Part shown: positions 24,998-32,781 of the stretch, piece by piece
Position numbering within the stretch: position 1 is the first letter of the stretch
How the letters are laid out: every line of letters begins with the position of its first letter
Assembly (NCBI RefSeq): GCF_024055715.1
Contig: NZ_JAMXMV010000036.1
Location: 1-64,000 of the forward strand
Reading direction: 5' to 3'
From: Actinoallomurus soli
Lineage (GTDB): Bacteria; Actinomycetota; Actinomycetes; Streptosporangiales; Streptosporangiaceae
Length of the DNA stretch: 64,000 nt
Program-made: the position numbers and the translations under genes
Notes under the pieces: generated by a model
Told to the model about the DNA's origin: nothing
Database searches by the model: none
Seen by the model: the letters and a program-made list of their open reading frames with translations, nothing else

Positions 24998-26772
24998 GCG
25001 ACATCCGCCGCGCCGTGCGCCTGCTGCTGACGCTGGCGTGGCGGACCGATCGCGGCCGCCTCGTGCGGGCCGCCCTGCTCATGCTCGTCGGCTACGTGGC
25101 GACCCCCCTGATCGCGGTCTGCCTGAAGGTCCTCACCGACCGGGCCGTCGCCCACGACCCGCGGGCGCTCTGGGCCGCGCTGGCGGCCGCGGTCCTGCTC
25201 GTCTTCGAGCTGATGATGGCCCACTTCGCCCACCTGTCGTACTTCGAGCTGGGCGAGATGGAGGAGGAGACCCTCAACTCCACGCTGATCGAGCTGGCCG
25301 GGCGGCCGGACGGGCTGCGCCGGTTCGACAGCCCGGACTTCGCCGACACGCTGCGGCTGGTGCGCGAGGACCTGATGAACATCAGGATGGCCCTGGCGGC
25401 CGTGCTGCAACTCGGGGGCGTCCTCCTGCAGACCGCCGTCGCCACGGTGATCCTCGCCCGGGTGAGCCCCCTGCTGATCCTGCTGCTCGCCGCGGCGCTG
25501 CCCCCGGTGATCGCCGGCCGGCGCGCCCAGCGGGTCATCGACCGGGCACAGGAGGCCGAGGCGGAGCGGACCCGCCTGGTCAACCACCTCCTGCGGCTGG
25601 CCACCTCGGCCGGCTCGGTCAAGGAGCTGCGGCTGTACCGCGCCGAGAGGGAACTGGCCGGATTGCAGGCGGCCCTCTGGTCGCAGATCACGGCGGCGTC
25701 CTGGCGCGCGCACCGGCGCGCCGCCGCCCTCCGGGCCGCCGGTCAGACGGTGTTCGGAGTGGCCTACGGCGGGGCGGTCCTCCTGGTGGCGACGTACGCC
25801 GCGCGCGATCACGCGCGGCTGGGCGACGTGGTCCTCATCATCACCCTGGCCGTCCAGGTCAGCGCCCAGGTGTCCGAGGCCCTGAGCCTGCTGTCCACAC
25901 TGCAGACGGCGGGGCGGACGGCCAGACGGCTCGACCGCCTGCGCTCGGACGACGTCGCCGAGCCCGCCGGCGCGGCGCGCGCCGTCCCGGACCGGCTGGA
26001 GCGCGGCATCCGTCTCGAAGGCGTCGGCTTCCGCTACTCCGCCGGGCGACCGCCCGTGCTGCGGGACGTCACGCTCGACCTGCCGGCGGGCGCCACCGTG
26101 GTCGTCGTCGGGGAGAACGGCGCGGGCAAGAGCACGCTGGTGAAGCTGCTGTGCGGCCTGTACGAACCCACAGCCGGCTCGATCCTCGTGGACGGGGTGC
26201 CCCTGAGCGACGTGGCGCCCGACGCCTGGCGCCGGAACCTCGCCGTGATGTACCAGGACTTCTCCCGGTTCCAGCTGACGCTGCGGGAGAGCGTGGGAGT
26301 GGGCGACCTCGGACGGTCCGGGGATGACGCCGCCGTGCTCGGCGCGCTGGAGCGCGCCGGGGCGGGCAGGGTCGCGACGAAGCCGCCCGAGGGACTGTCC
26401 GGTCTCGTCGGCACCGCGTACGGGGACGGCACCGAACTGTCGGGAGGCCAGTGGCAGTCGGTCGCGCTCGCGCGAAGCCTCATGCGGACGGAGCCGCTGC
26501 TGCTGGTGATGGACGAGCCCACCGCCGCCCTGGACGCCGCCGCGGAGAGCGCGATCTTCGAGCGGTACCGGGAGTCGGCGCGCCGGGCGGCCGAACGCCG
26601 GGGCGCGATCACGCTGTTCGTCTCGCACCGATTCTCGACGGTCCACAGGGCCGACCTGATCGTCGTCCTGGACCAGGGGCGTGTGGCCGAGACCGGCCGG
26701 CACGCCGACCTCCTCGCGGCGGGAGGGAAGTACGCCGAGCTGTTCCGCATGCACGCCCGCGTCTATGAGTAG
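24994..26772 (+). CDS. ABC exporter half-transporter 2
   Basis: A 592-aa half-exporter: a helical domain, then an ATPase with Walker A GENGAGKST near residue 373, Q-loop VMYQDFSRFQL, signature LSGGQWQSVALARSL, Walker B LLLVMDEPTAALD and switch FVSHRFST. Both nucleotide sites in the pair look intact. It overlaps the first half-transporter by 4 bp, so a heterodimer is likely. In this operon the likely cargo is the lipid-linked glycan, since no Wzx-type flippase gene is present. Confidence 0.88.
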   Translation: MSDIRRAVRLLLTLAWRTDRGRLVRAALLMLVGYVATPLIAVCLKVLTDRAVAHDPRALWAALAAAVLLVFELMMAHFAHLSYFELGEMEEETLNSTLIELAGRPDGLRRFDSPDFADTLRLVREDLMNIRMALAAVLQLGGVLLQTAVATVILARVSPLLILLLAAALPPVIAGRRAQRVIDRAQEAEAERTRLVNHLLRLATSAGSVKELRLYRAERELAGLQAALWSQITAASWRAHRRAAALRAAGQTVFGVAYGGAVLLVATYAARDHARLGDVVLIITLAVQVSAQVSEALSLLSTLQTAGRTARRLDRLRSDDVAEPAGAARAVPDRLERGIRLEGVGFRYSAGRPPVLRDVTLDLPAGATVVVVGENGAGKSTLVKLLCGLYEPTAGSILVDGVPLSDVAPDAWRRNLAVMYQDFSRFQLTLRESVGVGDLGRSGDDAAVLGALERAGAGRVATKPPEGLSGLVGTAYGDGTELSGGQWQSVALARSLMRTEPLLLVMDEPTAALDAAAESAIFERYRESARRAAERRGAITLFVSHRFSTVHRADLIVVLDQGRVAETGRHADLLAAGGKYAELFRMHARVYE

Positions 26773-26799
26773 TCGTCGCCGAGAAAGGGGTTGATCTGG

Positions 26800-27984
26800 A
26801 TGCGCATGGCCTACGCCTCCGACGTCGGAGACTCCGGCCACAAGTCGGTGAGCCTGGCGATCGCCGAAGAGGGCGTCGCACGGGGCCACACGTGCGAGGA
26901 GTTCGCACTGTGGCCCGAGGACTCGGTCGTCGCCAGGGACGTGCTGTTCCGGATGTTCCGCGAGTACGCCGGCCGGCGTCTGCCCGGCCTGCCACCCGTG
27001 ATCGAACACCCGCAGCTCGAACCGGAGATGGCCCTGGACATGCTGCCGGGCCTGTCGCTCCCGGACGTCGACGTTCTGATCGGCGTCCACCCGTGGGCGG
27101 CCTACTTCTTCGCCGAACTCGCCCGGCGGGACGGCTTCGACGGCCCGATCATCGCGGTGAACACCGACTTCTACGAGTTCCCCGCCCTCGCCCACCCGCG
27201 CATCGACATCTACACCGGCGTGTTCCCCAAGCTGATCCTGCCGCCGGCCGACCGGGCCCGGCAGCGGGCGATCGGCATGCCGGTCCGGTCCGGCTTCCGG
27301 CGTCCCGGGCCACCCGCGGCGGAGCGGAACCTGATCGTCGCCGCGGTCGGCGCCCGCCCCTTCATCCCCCTCGACGACGTGGTCGCGATGTGCTCGGCCC
27401 TGCAACGGCGGCTCCCCGACGTACGCGTCGTGGTGTGCGCCGGCCGGGAGCCCGCCGACTCACCACCGCGGACCACTCCGTCGAACATCGAGATCATCCA
27501 CGGCGCGACGGACCTGTCCGACCTGATGACCAAGGCGCGACTCGTGATCACCAGGCCGAGCGGTGCCACGGTCGCGGAGACGATCGCCGCCGGCGCCGTA
27601 CCCGCCCTGCTGCCCTCCGATGTGCCCTGGGAGGCCGACGCCGGCCGTCACCTGGTCTGGGAGGGACTGGCGGTGCCGCTGCCGGCACGGCCGGAGGCGA
27701 TCGTCGAGGCGATCGAGGGCCTCTGGGCCGACGATCAGCGCGTCGGCGCGATCGTCGGCGCGGGACGGCGGCTGGAGCTGGACCGGAGCGCCGAGCGCCT
27801 GTGGGAGCTCGCCGAGGCGGGACGCCCCGCGCCTGTGGAGGACCCTCGCGCGCTCCTGGAGCCCGCGGAGGCCGAGCTGCTGGAGGGCTATCTCCGGACG
27901 CTCGATGAGGCGCAGCGCGGCGATCCCATGCCGAGGACGGCGGCGATCCTGCGGCGGGCGATGCTCGACTGGTACATCGGCTGA
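26800..27984 (+). CDS. MurG-like (GT28-type) glycosyltransferase
   Basis: A 394-aa GT-B protein. An N-terminal half (MRMAYASDVGDSGHKSVSLA, DVDVLIGVHPWAAYFFAEL) resembles MGDG synthase/MurG acceptor domains, and the C-terminal half has KARLVITRPSGATVAETIAA, the nucleotide-sugar-binding signature. It would add another sugar to the product of this block. ATG 26800 has AAAGGGG nine bases upstream, and TTG 26791 is too close to that site. It begins 27 bp after the ABC pair and is the last gene of the block. Confidence 0.75.
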   Translation: MRMAYASDVGDSGHKSVSLAIAEEGVARGHTCEEFALWPEDSVVARDVLFRMFREYAGRRLPGLPPVIEHPQLEPEMALDMLPGLSLPDVDVLIGVHPWAAYFFAELARRDGFDGPIIAVNTDFYEFPALAHPRIDIYTGVFPKLILPPADRARQRAIGMPVRSGFRRPGPPAAERNLIVAAVGARPFIPLDDVVAMCSALQRRLPDVRVVVCAGREPADSPPRTTPSNIEIIHGATDLSDLMTKARLVITRPSGATVAETIAAGAVPALLPSDVPWEADAGRHLVWEGLAVPLPARPEAIVEAIEGLWADDQRVGAIVGAGRRLELDRSAERLWELAEAGRPAPVEDPRALLEPAEAELLEGYLRTLDEAQRGDPMPRTAAILRRAMLDWYIG

Positions 27985-28019
27985 GCCCGGCGCCGCCCCG
28001 TACGACGCGCGCCCGTCAC

Positions 28020-28060
28020 TTTACGTAAATGAGTGGCTACGTTCGAGAGTAGTCACTACT
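28020..28060. promoter_or_regulatory. Two small perfect palindromes before the TA pair
   Basis: TTTACGTAAA at 28020-28029 and AGTAGTCACTACT at 28048-28060 are perfect dyads in the 169-bp gap between the glycan block and the antitoxin gene. The AGTAG/CTACT half-sites of the second recur, in the opposite arrangement, in the 22-bp palindrome at 28127. They may be extra repressor sites. Confidence 0.45.
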
Positions 28061-28126
28061 GTACGGAGCGTGCTCGCAACCATAGAGGCCGCGCCCGCGC
28101 GGCCGACGTATTTCGCCTGGGTGGGG

Positions 28127-28148
28127 CGATCCTACTCGAGTAGGATCG
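28127..28148. promoter_or_regulatory. Perfect 22-bp palindrome, probable TA operator
   Basis: The half-site CGATCCTACTC is followed by its exact complement. The right arm contains TAGGAT (28141-28146), a TAnnnT -10 box seven bases before the antitoxin ATG, as in leaderless actinobacterial promoters. Binding by the RHH antitoxin here would block its own promoter. Confidence 0.75.
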
Positions 28149-28153
28149 ACGAC

Positions 28154-28417
28154 ATGGCGATGAGGAAACTGTCCATCACCCTGCCCGAGGAACTCGCGGA
28201 GATGGTCAAGCGCCAGGCCGAGGAGGAAGGCACCTCGGTCTCCGCCGTCATCGCCGACTTCCTCGCCGCTCTCGCCCGTCAGCGCGCCGGTGAAGAGGCC
28301 GTCCAGTGGTTCGAGGAGGAGGAAGGGCCGTTCACGCCGGAGGAGCTCATCGAGGCGGAGCGGATCTGGCAGGCCGCAGAAGCGCATCAGCGCAAGATGA
28401 AGAGGGCGGCGAGCTGA
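28154..28417 (+). CDS. RHH (CopG-type) antitoxin
   Basis: An 87-aa protein starting with a ribbon-helix-helix domain: KLSITLPEELAEMVKRQAE then GTSVSAVIADFLAALARQR. The second half is acidic (WFEEEEGPFTPEELIEAERI) and fits a toxin-binding tail. It is the first gene of a two-gene operon, with a PIN-domain gene 2 bp after the stop, in the VapBC arrangement. The ATG at 28154 is probably leaderless, because the -10 box lies inside the palindrome just upstream. Open frame upstream of 28154 is not coding. Confidence 0.85.
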   Translation: MAMRKLSITLPEELAEMVKRQAEEEGTSVSAVIADFLAALARQRAGEEAVQWFEEEEGPFTPEELIEAERIWQAAEAHQRKMKRAAS

Positions 28418-28419
28418 AA

Positions 28420-28797
28420 GTGCTCGATGCCGGAGTCCTCATCAGCGCCGAGGCGCGCAGCAAGGCCGCCTGGTCGCTGGAGAAGAGAGGTCGAGGCGGA
28501 CGTGTCCTCATCGTCAGCACCCCGGTGCTGGCGCAAGTCTGGAGAAGCGGCCCTCGGCAAGCCGTGCTGGCGCGCTTCCTGAAGGGCTGCGTCATCCAGT
28601 CGCCGTCCGAGAGGATCGCCAAGCGCGCCGGTGAGCTGCTGGGCCGCACCGGCACCAGCGACGCCGTCGACGCTCTCGTCGTGGCCACGGCGCTCGAACA
28701 GGAGGCGGCCATGATCCTGACAAGTGATCCGGTGGACATCGAAACGCTCGTCGCGGCCTCGGAGGCGGCATTCCCGCCCTTGATCCAGAAAGTCTGA
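28420..28797 (+). CDS. PIN-domain (VapC-like) toxin
   Basis: A 125-aa PIN-fold protein. VLDAGVLISAEARSK supplies the first acidic metal ligand (Asp3), TSDAVDALVVATALEQ gives the central acidic residues, and ILTSDPVDIETL the C-terminal one. PIN toxins are Mg-dependent RNases that cleave tRNA or rRNA. The GTG start lies 2 bp after the antitoxin stop, and no strong ribosome site is seen, so coupling is likely. The family is clear. The RNA target is not predictable. Confidence 0.82.
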   Translation: MLDAGVLISAEARSKAAWSLEKRGRGGRVLIVSTPVLAQVWRSGPRQAVLARFLKGCVIQSPSERIAKRAGELLGRTGTSDAVDALVVATALEQEAAMILTSDPVDIETLVAASEAAFPPLIQKV

Positions 28798-28879
28798 GAG
28801 GCGGGTGAGCGGTCGGGGGGAGGGGCTCGCGCCGGTAGGGTGAGGGGGATCCCATATTCGTCTTCGGAGGCGTTCCGTC

Positions 28880-30802
28880 ATGGCCGTCGAGTCGCTGTTC
28901 GCCCGGCTGGAGCCGCTGCTCCCCAGGGTGCAGAAGCCGATTCAGTACGTCGGCGGGGAGCTGAACTCCTCCGTCAAGGACTGGGACTCCTGTGACGTGC
29001 GCTGGGCGCTGATGTACCCGGACGCGTACGAGGTGGGCCAGCCCAACCAGGGCGTGCAGATCCTGTACGAGGTGCTGAACGAGCGCGAGGGCGTGCTGGC
29101 CGAGCGCACCTACAGCGTCTGGCCGGACCTCGAGGCGCTGATGCGCGAGCACGGCGTCCCGCAGTTCACGGTGGACGCGCACCGGCCGGTCGGGGCGTTC
29201 GACGTGCTCGGCGTCAGCTTCTCCACCGAGCTGGGCTACACCAACATGCTCACCGCCCTGGACCTGGCGGGGATTCCGCTGCGCGCGACGGAGCGGTCCG
29301 ACGAGCACCCGATCGTGCTGGCCGGCGGGCACGCGGCCTTCAACCCCGAGCCGATCGCCGACTTCCTCGACGCGGCCGTGCTGGGCGACGGCGAGGAGAT
29401 CGTCCTGGCGATCACCGAGGTGATCCGCGAGTGGAAGGGCGAAGGGCGGCCCGGCGGCCGGGACGAGCTGCTGATGCGGCTCGCGAGGTCCGGTGGCGTC
29501 TACGTCCCGAAGTTCTACGACGTGAGCTACCTGCCGGACGGCCGGATCCAGCGCGTCGCGCCGAACCGCCCCGGCGTGCCGTGGCGGGTGGCCAAGCACA
29601 CGGTCATGGACCTCGACCAGTGGCCGTACCCGAAAAAGCCCCTCGTGCCGCTGGCCGAGACGGTGCACGAGCGGTACAGCGTCGAGATCTTCCGCGGCTG
29701 CACGCGCGGCTGCCGCTTCTGCCAGGCGGGCATGATCACCCGGCCGGTGCGCGAGCGGTCGATCACGACGATCGGCGCGATGGTCGAGAACGGGCTGAAG
29801 GAGTCAGGCTTCCAGGAGGTCGGCCTGCTGAGCCTGTCCAGCGCCGACCACTCCGAGATCGCCGACATCGCCAAGGGCCTCGGTGACCGGTACGAAGGCA
29901 CCAACACGTCACTGTCGCTGCCGTCGACCCGCGTCGACGCCTTCAACATCACCCTCGCCAACGAGTTCTCCCGCGGCGGCCGCCGGTCCGGGCTGACGTT
30001 CGCCCCCGAGGGCGGGTCGGAGCGGATGCGCAAGGTCATCAACAAGATGGTCAGCGAGGACGACCTGATCCGCACCGTCACCACGGCGTACGAGAACGGC
30101 TGGCGGCAGGTCAAGCTGTACTTCATGTGCGGGCTGCCCACCGAGGAGGACGAGGACGTCCTCGCGATCGCCGACATGGCCAGGCGCGTCATCCAGGCGG
30201 GCCGGCAGGCCACCGGCCGCCGCGACATCCGCTGCACCGTCTCCATCGGCGGGTTCGTGCCGAAGCCGCACACGCCGTTCCAGTGGGCGGCCCAGTGCGA
30301 CCATGAGACGGTCGACCGGCGCCTGCGGGCGCTGAAGGACGCGCTGCGGCGCGACAAGGAGTACGGCCGCGCCATCGGCCTGCGCTACCACGACGGCCAG
30401 CCGTCGATCATCGAGGGACTGTTGTCGCGCGGTGACCGGCGTGTCGGAAAGATCATCCAGGCCGTCTGGGAGGACGGCGGCCGGTTCGACGGGTGGAGCG
30501 AGCACTTCTCCTTCGAACGCTGGACGGCCTGCGCGGACAAGGCGCTGTCCGACGAGCCGGTGGACCTCGACTGGTACACCGTCCGGGAGCGTGACGAGGT
30601 CGAGGTGCTGCCCTGGGACCACCTCGACGCCGGCCTCGACCGTGAGTGGCTGTGGCAGGACTGGCAGGACGCCCTCGACGAGACCGAGGTCGAGGACTGC
30701 CGCTGGACGCCGTGCTACGACTGCGGCGTCTGCCCGACCATGGACACCGAGATCCAGATCGGCCCGACCGGTAAGAAGCTCCTGCCGCTGACCGTCGTCT
30801 GA
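28880..30802 (+). CDS. TIGR03960-type radical SAM protein
   Basis: A 640-aa protein with an N-terminal B12-binding-like domain (LMYPDAYEVGQPNQGVQIL, LAGGHAAFNPEPIADF) and a radical SAM domain with CTRGCRFC (Cys274, Cys278, Cys281), then LTFAPEGGSERMRKVINK. A Cys-rich end, CYDCGVC, may bind another cluster. It matches the TIGR03960 family, usually followed directly by the TIGR03936 gene and rne. Here those lie 2.7 kb downstream. The exact reaction is not established to my knowledge. GGAGGC eight bases upstream supports the ATG. Confidence 0.92.
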   Translation: MAVESLFARLEPLLPRVQKPIQYVGGELNSSVKDWDSCDVRWALMYPDAYEVGQPNQGVQILYEVLNEREGVLAERTYSVWPDLEALMREHGVPQFTVDAHRPVGAFDVLGVSFSTELGYTNMLTALDLAGIPLRATERSDEHPIVLAGGHAAFNPEPIADFLDAAVLGDGEEIVLAITEVIREWKGEGRPGGRDELLMRLARSGGVYVPKFYDVSYLPDGRIQRVAPNRPGVPWRVAKHTVMDLDQWPYPKKPLVPLAETVHERYSVEIFRGCTRGCRFCQAGMITRPVRERSITTIGAMVENGLKESGFQEVGLLSLSSADHSEIADIAKGLGDRYEGTNTSLSLPSTRVDAFNITLANEFSRGGRRSGLTFAPEGGSERMRKVINKMVSEDDLIRTVTTAYENGWRQVKLYFMCGLPTEEDEDVLAIADMARRVIQAGRQATGRRDIRCTVSIGGFVPKPHTPFQWAAQCDHETVDRRLRALKDALRRDKEYGRAIGLRYHDGQPSIIEGLLSRGDRRVGKIIQAVWEDGGRFDGWSEHFSFERWTACADKALSDEPVDLDWYTVRERDEVEVLPWDHLDAGLDREWLWQDWQDALDETEVEDCRWTPCYDCGVCPTMDTEIQIGPTGKKLLPLTVV

Positions 30803-30828
30803 GGGTGTTCGCCCGCCGGGCGCGAGGA

Positions 30829-31227
30829 TCAGGATCCGGCGGCCGGCGGTCTGCTGATCTGCTCGATCCGGCGGATGCGCCCGTCGTGCGCCAGCCTGCC
30901 GAACATGAAGATCTCCGCCTCGAAGGTCTTCCCCCGGCGCAGCGTCGTCCGCAGGGTGTAGCGGGCGGCGATCCGGTCGCCGGAGACGAGGGCGTCGTGC
31001 ACGTCGACCTCGAGGGACGGCCTCTCCGCCCCGCCGACGTTCCTGCGCGCCGGGCGCGCGTGGTCGATCATCCGTTGCCGGTCCAGCACCGCCTCCTCGG
31101 TGACGTACTCGAAGTCCGGCACGAAGTAGCGGTCGAGGATCTCTCCCGGGTCCTGGTCGGACAGGCCCAGGGCCGTGATGTAGTCGGTCAGGAAGTCGGT
31201 GACGTCGCTGTCGGTGCTGAAGCCCAT
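30829..31227 (-). CDS. SnoaL-like (NTF2-fold) protein
   Basis: A 132-aa protein with the shape of SnoaL/NTF2 domains: an N-terminal helix pair (DVTDFLTDYITALG), DRYFVPDFEYVTE, then strands DVHDALVSGDRIAARYTLR and AEIFMFGRLAHDGRIRRIEQ. Such domains act as small isomerases/hydrolases or as binding modules. The role here is unknown. ATG 31227 is set by GGGAGA upstream on the minus strand, and the longer frame is not supported. It lies in the segment that interrupts the conserved TIGR03960-TIGR03936 pair. Confidence 0.7.
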   Translation of the reverse strand: MGFSTDSDVTDFLTDYITALGLSDQDPGEILDRYFVPDFEYVTEEAVLDRQRMIDHARPARRNVGGAERPSLEVDVHDALVSGDRIAARYTLRTTLRRGKTFEAEIFMFGRLAHDGRIRRIEQISRPPAAGS

Positions 31228-31337
31228 GACATCTCCCGCGTAGGAGTACGGCGTACGCTTACGCCGCCACCTTACCCGGAGAGGGCGGCGGATCGCCGGG
31301 GTCGCGGCCGAAGCCTGCGGTAAGGCCGCGTGAGCGT

Positions 31338-31374
31338 AAAAAGATCCGGCGGGCCCGAGGGGGCCCGCCGGATC
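31338..31374 (-). terminator. Rho-independent terminator, minus strand
   Basis: A perfect 14-bp stem (GATCCGGCGGGCCC at 31343-31356 and its complement at 31361-31374), read on the minus strand, is followed by TTTTT (31342-31338). It ends the transcript of the small gene at 31426-31626. Confidence 0.88.
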
Positions 31375-31425
31375 GCGCGGGGTCGGCGTCCGCCGGTGTC
31401 GGCGGGACGCGCTCACTGGTCACCG

Positions 31426-31626
31426 TCATCCCACCGACGGCTCCAGGCAGGGGTCGACGCGGTCGGCCGTGCGCCGGAGCAGCGCCGCGAGGGCGGTGCG
31501 GACGACCGGCGTGCGGGGCTCCTCGGGGACGTAGGGGACCCTGGGGGCGTCGGGCAGGGCCGACTGCGCGTGCGTGCGCATCTTCTCCTGCGCCGAGATG
31601 AACGTGACGACCTGCAGCGGAGTCAT
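31426..31626 (-). CDS. Small gene divergent to the LacI regulator
   Basis: A 66-aa protein starting MTPLQVVTFISAQEKMR, rich in Pro, Arg and Ala in the middle and with no recognised domain. The start is well supported: GGAAGGGAAG precedes the ATG on the minus strand, and a good terminator follows the gene. It shares its promoter region with the LacI regulator, and one of two operator-like sites (31645-31662) lies just upstream of it, so it is probably the regulator's target. Function unknown. Confidence 0.6.
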   Translation of the reverse strand: MTPLQVVTFISAQEKMRTHAQSALPDAPRVPYVPEEPRTPVVRTALAALLRRTADRVDPCLEPSVG

Positions 31627-31644
31627 GGCTTCCCTTCCTGGTTC

Positions 31645-31707
31645 ATCTTTATCGATTCAGTTACCTCCTCAAGAGTACGTCGTGTCCCCTTCTTAATCAA
31701 TTCAGAA
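31645..31707. promoter_or_regulatory. Two LacI-type operator candidates
   Basis: Two 18-bp sites at 31645-31662 (ATCTTTATCGATTCAGTT) and 31690-31707 (TTCTTAATCAATTCAGAA) match at 14 positions and start 45 bp apart. Each is an imperfect dyad with an ATCRAT core. They lie in the AT-rich divergent region between the 66-aa gene and the LacI gene. The second site ends just before the LacI ribosome site AAGGTGG. Confidence 0.6.
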
Positions 31708-31722
31708 CTAAGGTGGCATCTC

Positions 31723-32781
31723 GTGCAACGCGTCACACTGCAGACGATCGCCGATCGGGTCGGCGTCTCACGTACGACGGTGTCCAACGCCTTCTCGCGG
31801 CCCGATCAGCTGAACGAGGAGCTGCGCCGGCGAATCCTCGAGGTGGCGGGGGAGCTCGGCTACCCCGGCCCGCACCCGGCGGCCCGTACGCTCCGCCGGG
31901 GCCGGGCCGGCGTGATCGGAGTGATCTTCACCGAGGAGCTGTCGTACGCCTTCGCCGACTCCTACGCCGTCGGCTTCCTGCGCGGGCTGGCCAGCGTGGC
32001 CGAGCAGTCCGGGACCGGGCTCCACCTCATCGGCTGGCCGTCCCCTGACGTGGCCGAGGAGGTGATCGCGGACGCGGTGGTGGACGGCTTCTGCCTGTTC
32101 TCCCCGGAGGGCCACCCGCTCGTCCAGACGGTGCTGCGCCGCCGGCTGCCCGTCGTCACCGTGGACTATCCGTACGTCGAGGGCGTGCCGTTCGTGGGCA
32201 TCGAGGACCGGGTCGCCGCGCGCACGGCGGCCGAGCACGTCCTCGGCCTGGGGCACCGGCGCGTCGCCGTGCTGGGCGTGCAGCCCGCCCCGGGGCGCAC
32301 CGACCGCGACTGGCTGGACCTGGACCGGCCGGGAGACCTGCGGTTCGGGGCGGGACGCGCCCGGCTGGCCGGCTACCGGGACGCCTGTGTGGCGGGCGGC
32401 CTGGAGTGGAAGGACGTCGTCCTCGACCGTACGGCGAACGACCGGGAGCTCGCGTGGCAGGCCGCGGAGCGCGTCCTCGACCGGATCCCGCGGCCGACCG
32501 CGATCCTGGCGCCGACGGACGAGGTGGCGTTCGCGGTCCTGGACGTCGCGGCGCACCGGGGGATCGAGGTTCCAGGGGAGCTGTCGGTCGTCGGCTTCGA
32601 CGACGTGCCCGCGGCCGCTCCGGCCGGGCTCACCACCGTCCGCCAGCCGATCACCGAGAAGGGCACCACGGCGGGGCGCCTGCTCCTCGACCCCGCGCGC
32701 GAGCCCGCGCCCTGCGTGGTCATGGGGACCGAACTCGTCGTCCGCCGTACGACCGCGCCGCCGCCCGGTGCCATCGCGTGA
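31723..32781 (+). CDS. LacI-family transcriptional regulator
   Basis: A 352-aa regulator. An N-terminal helix-turn-helix (TLQTIADRVGVSRTTVSNAF, then RPDQL) and hinge (RTLRRGRAG) are followed by a periplasmic-binding-type sensor domain (VIGVIFTEELSYAFAD to SVVGFDDVPAAAPAGLTTV). The ligand is probably a sugar or nucleoside but cannot be named. The GTG at 31723 is chosen for the AAGGTGG site and because it begins the HTH at the usual place. It probably represses itself and the divergent 66-aa gene through the two operator-like sites. Confidence 0.88.
   Translation: MQRVTLQTIADRVGVSRTTVSNAFSRPDQLNEELRRRILEVAGELGYPGPHPAARTLRRGRAGVIGVIFTEELSYAFADSYAVGFLRGLASVAEQSGTGLHLIGWPSPDVAEEVIADAVVDGFCLFSPEGHPLVQTVLRRRLPVVTVDYPYVEGVPFVGIEDRVAARTAAEHVLGLGHRRVAVLGVQPAPGRTDRDWLDLDRPGDLRFGAGRARLAGYRDACVAGGLEWKDVVLDRTANDRELAWQAAERVLDRIPRPTAILAPTDEVAFAVLDVAAHRGIEVPGELSVVGFDDVPAAAPAGLTTVRQPITEKGTTAGRLLLDPAREPAPCVVMGTELVVRRTTAPPPGAIA

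Noticed and set aside
30805-31323. Plus-strand open frame of about 170 codons opposite the SnoaL-like gene
   Set aside because: It is Arg/Gly/Val-rich without a fold. The minus-strand gene has a ribosome site and a clear domain pattern.
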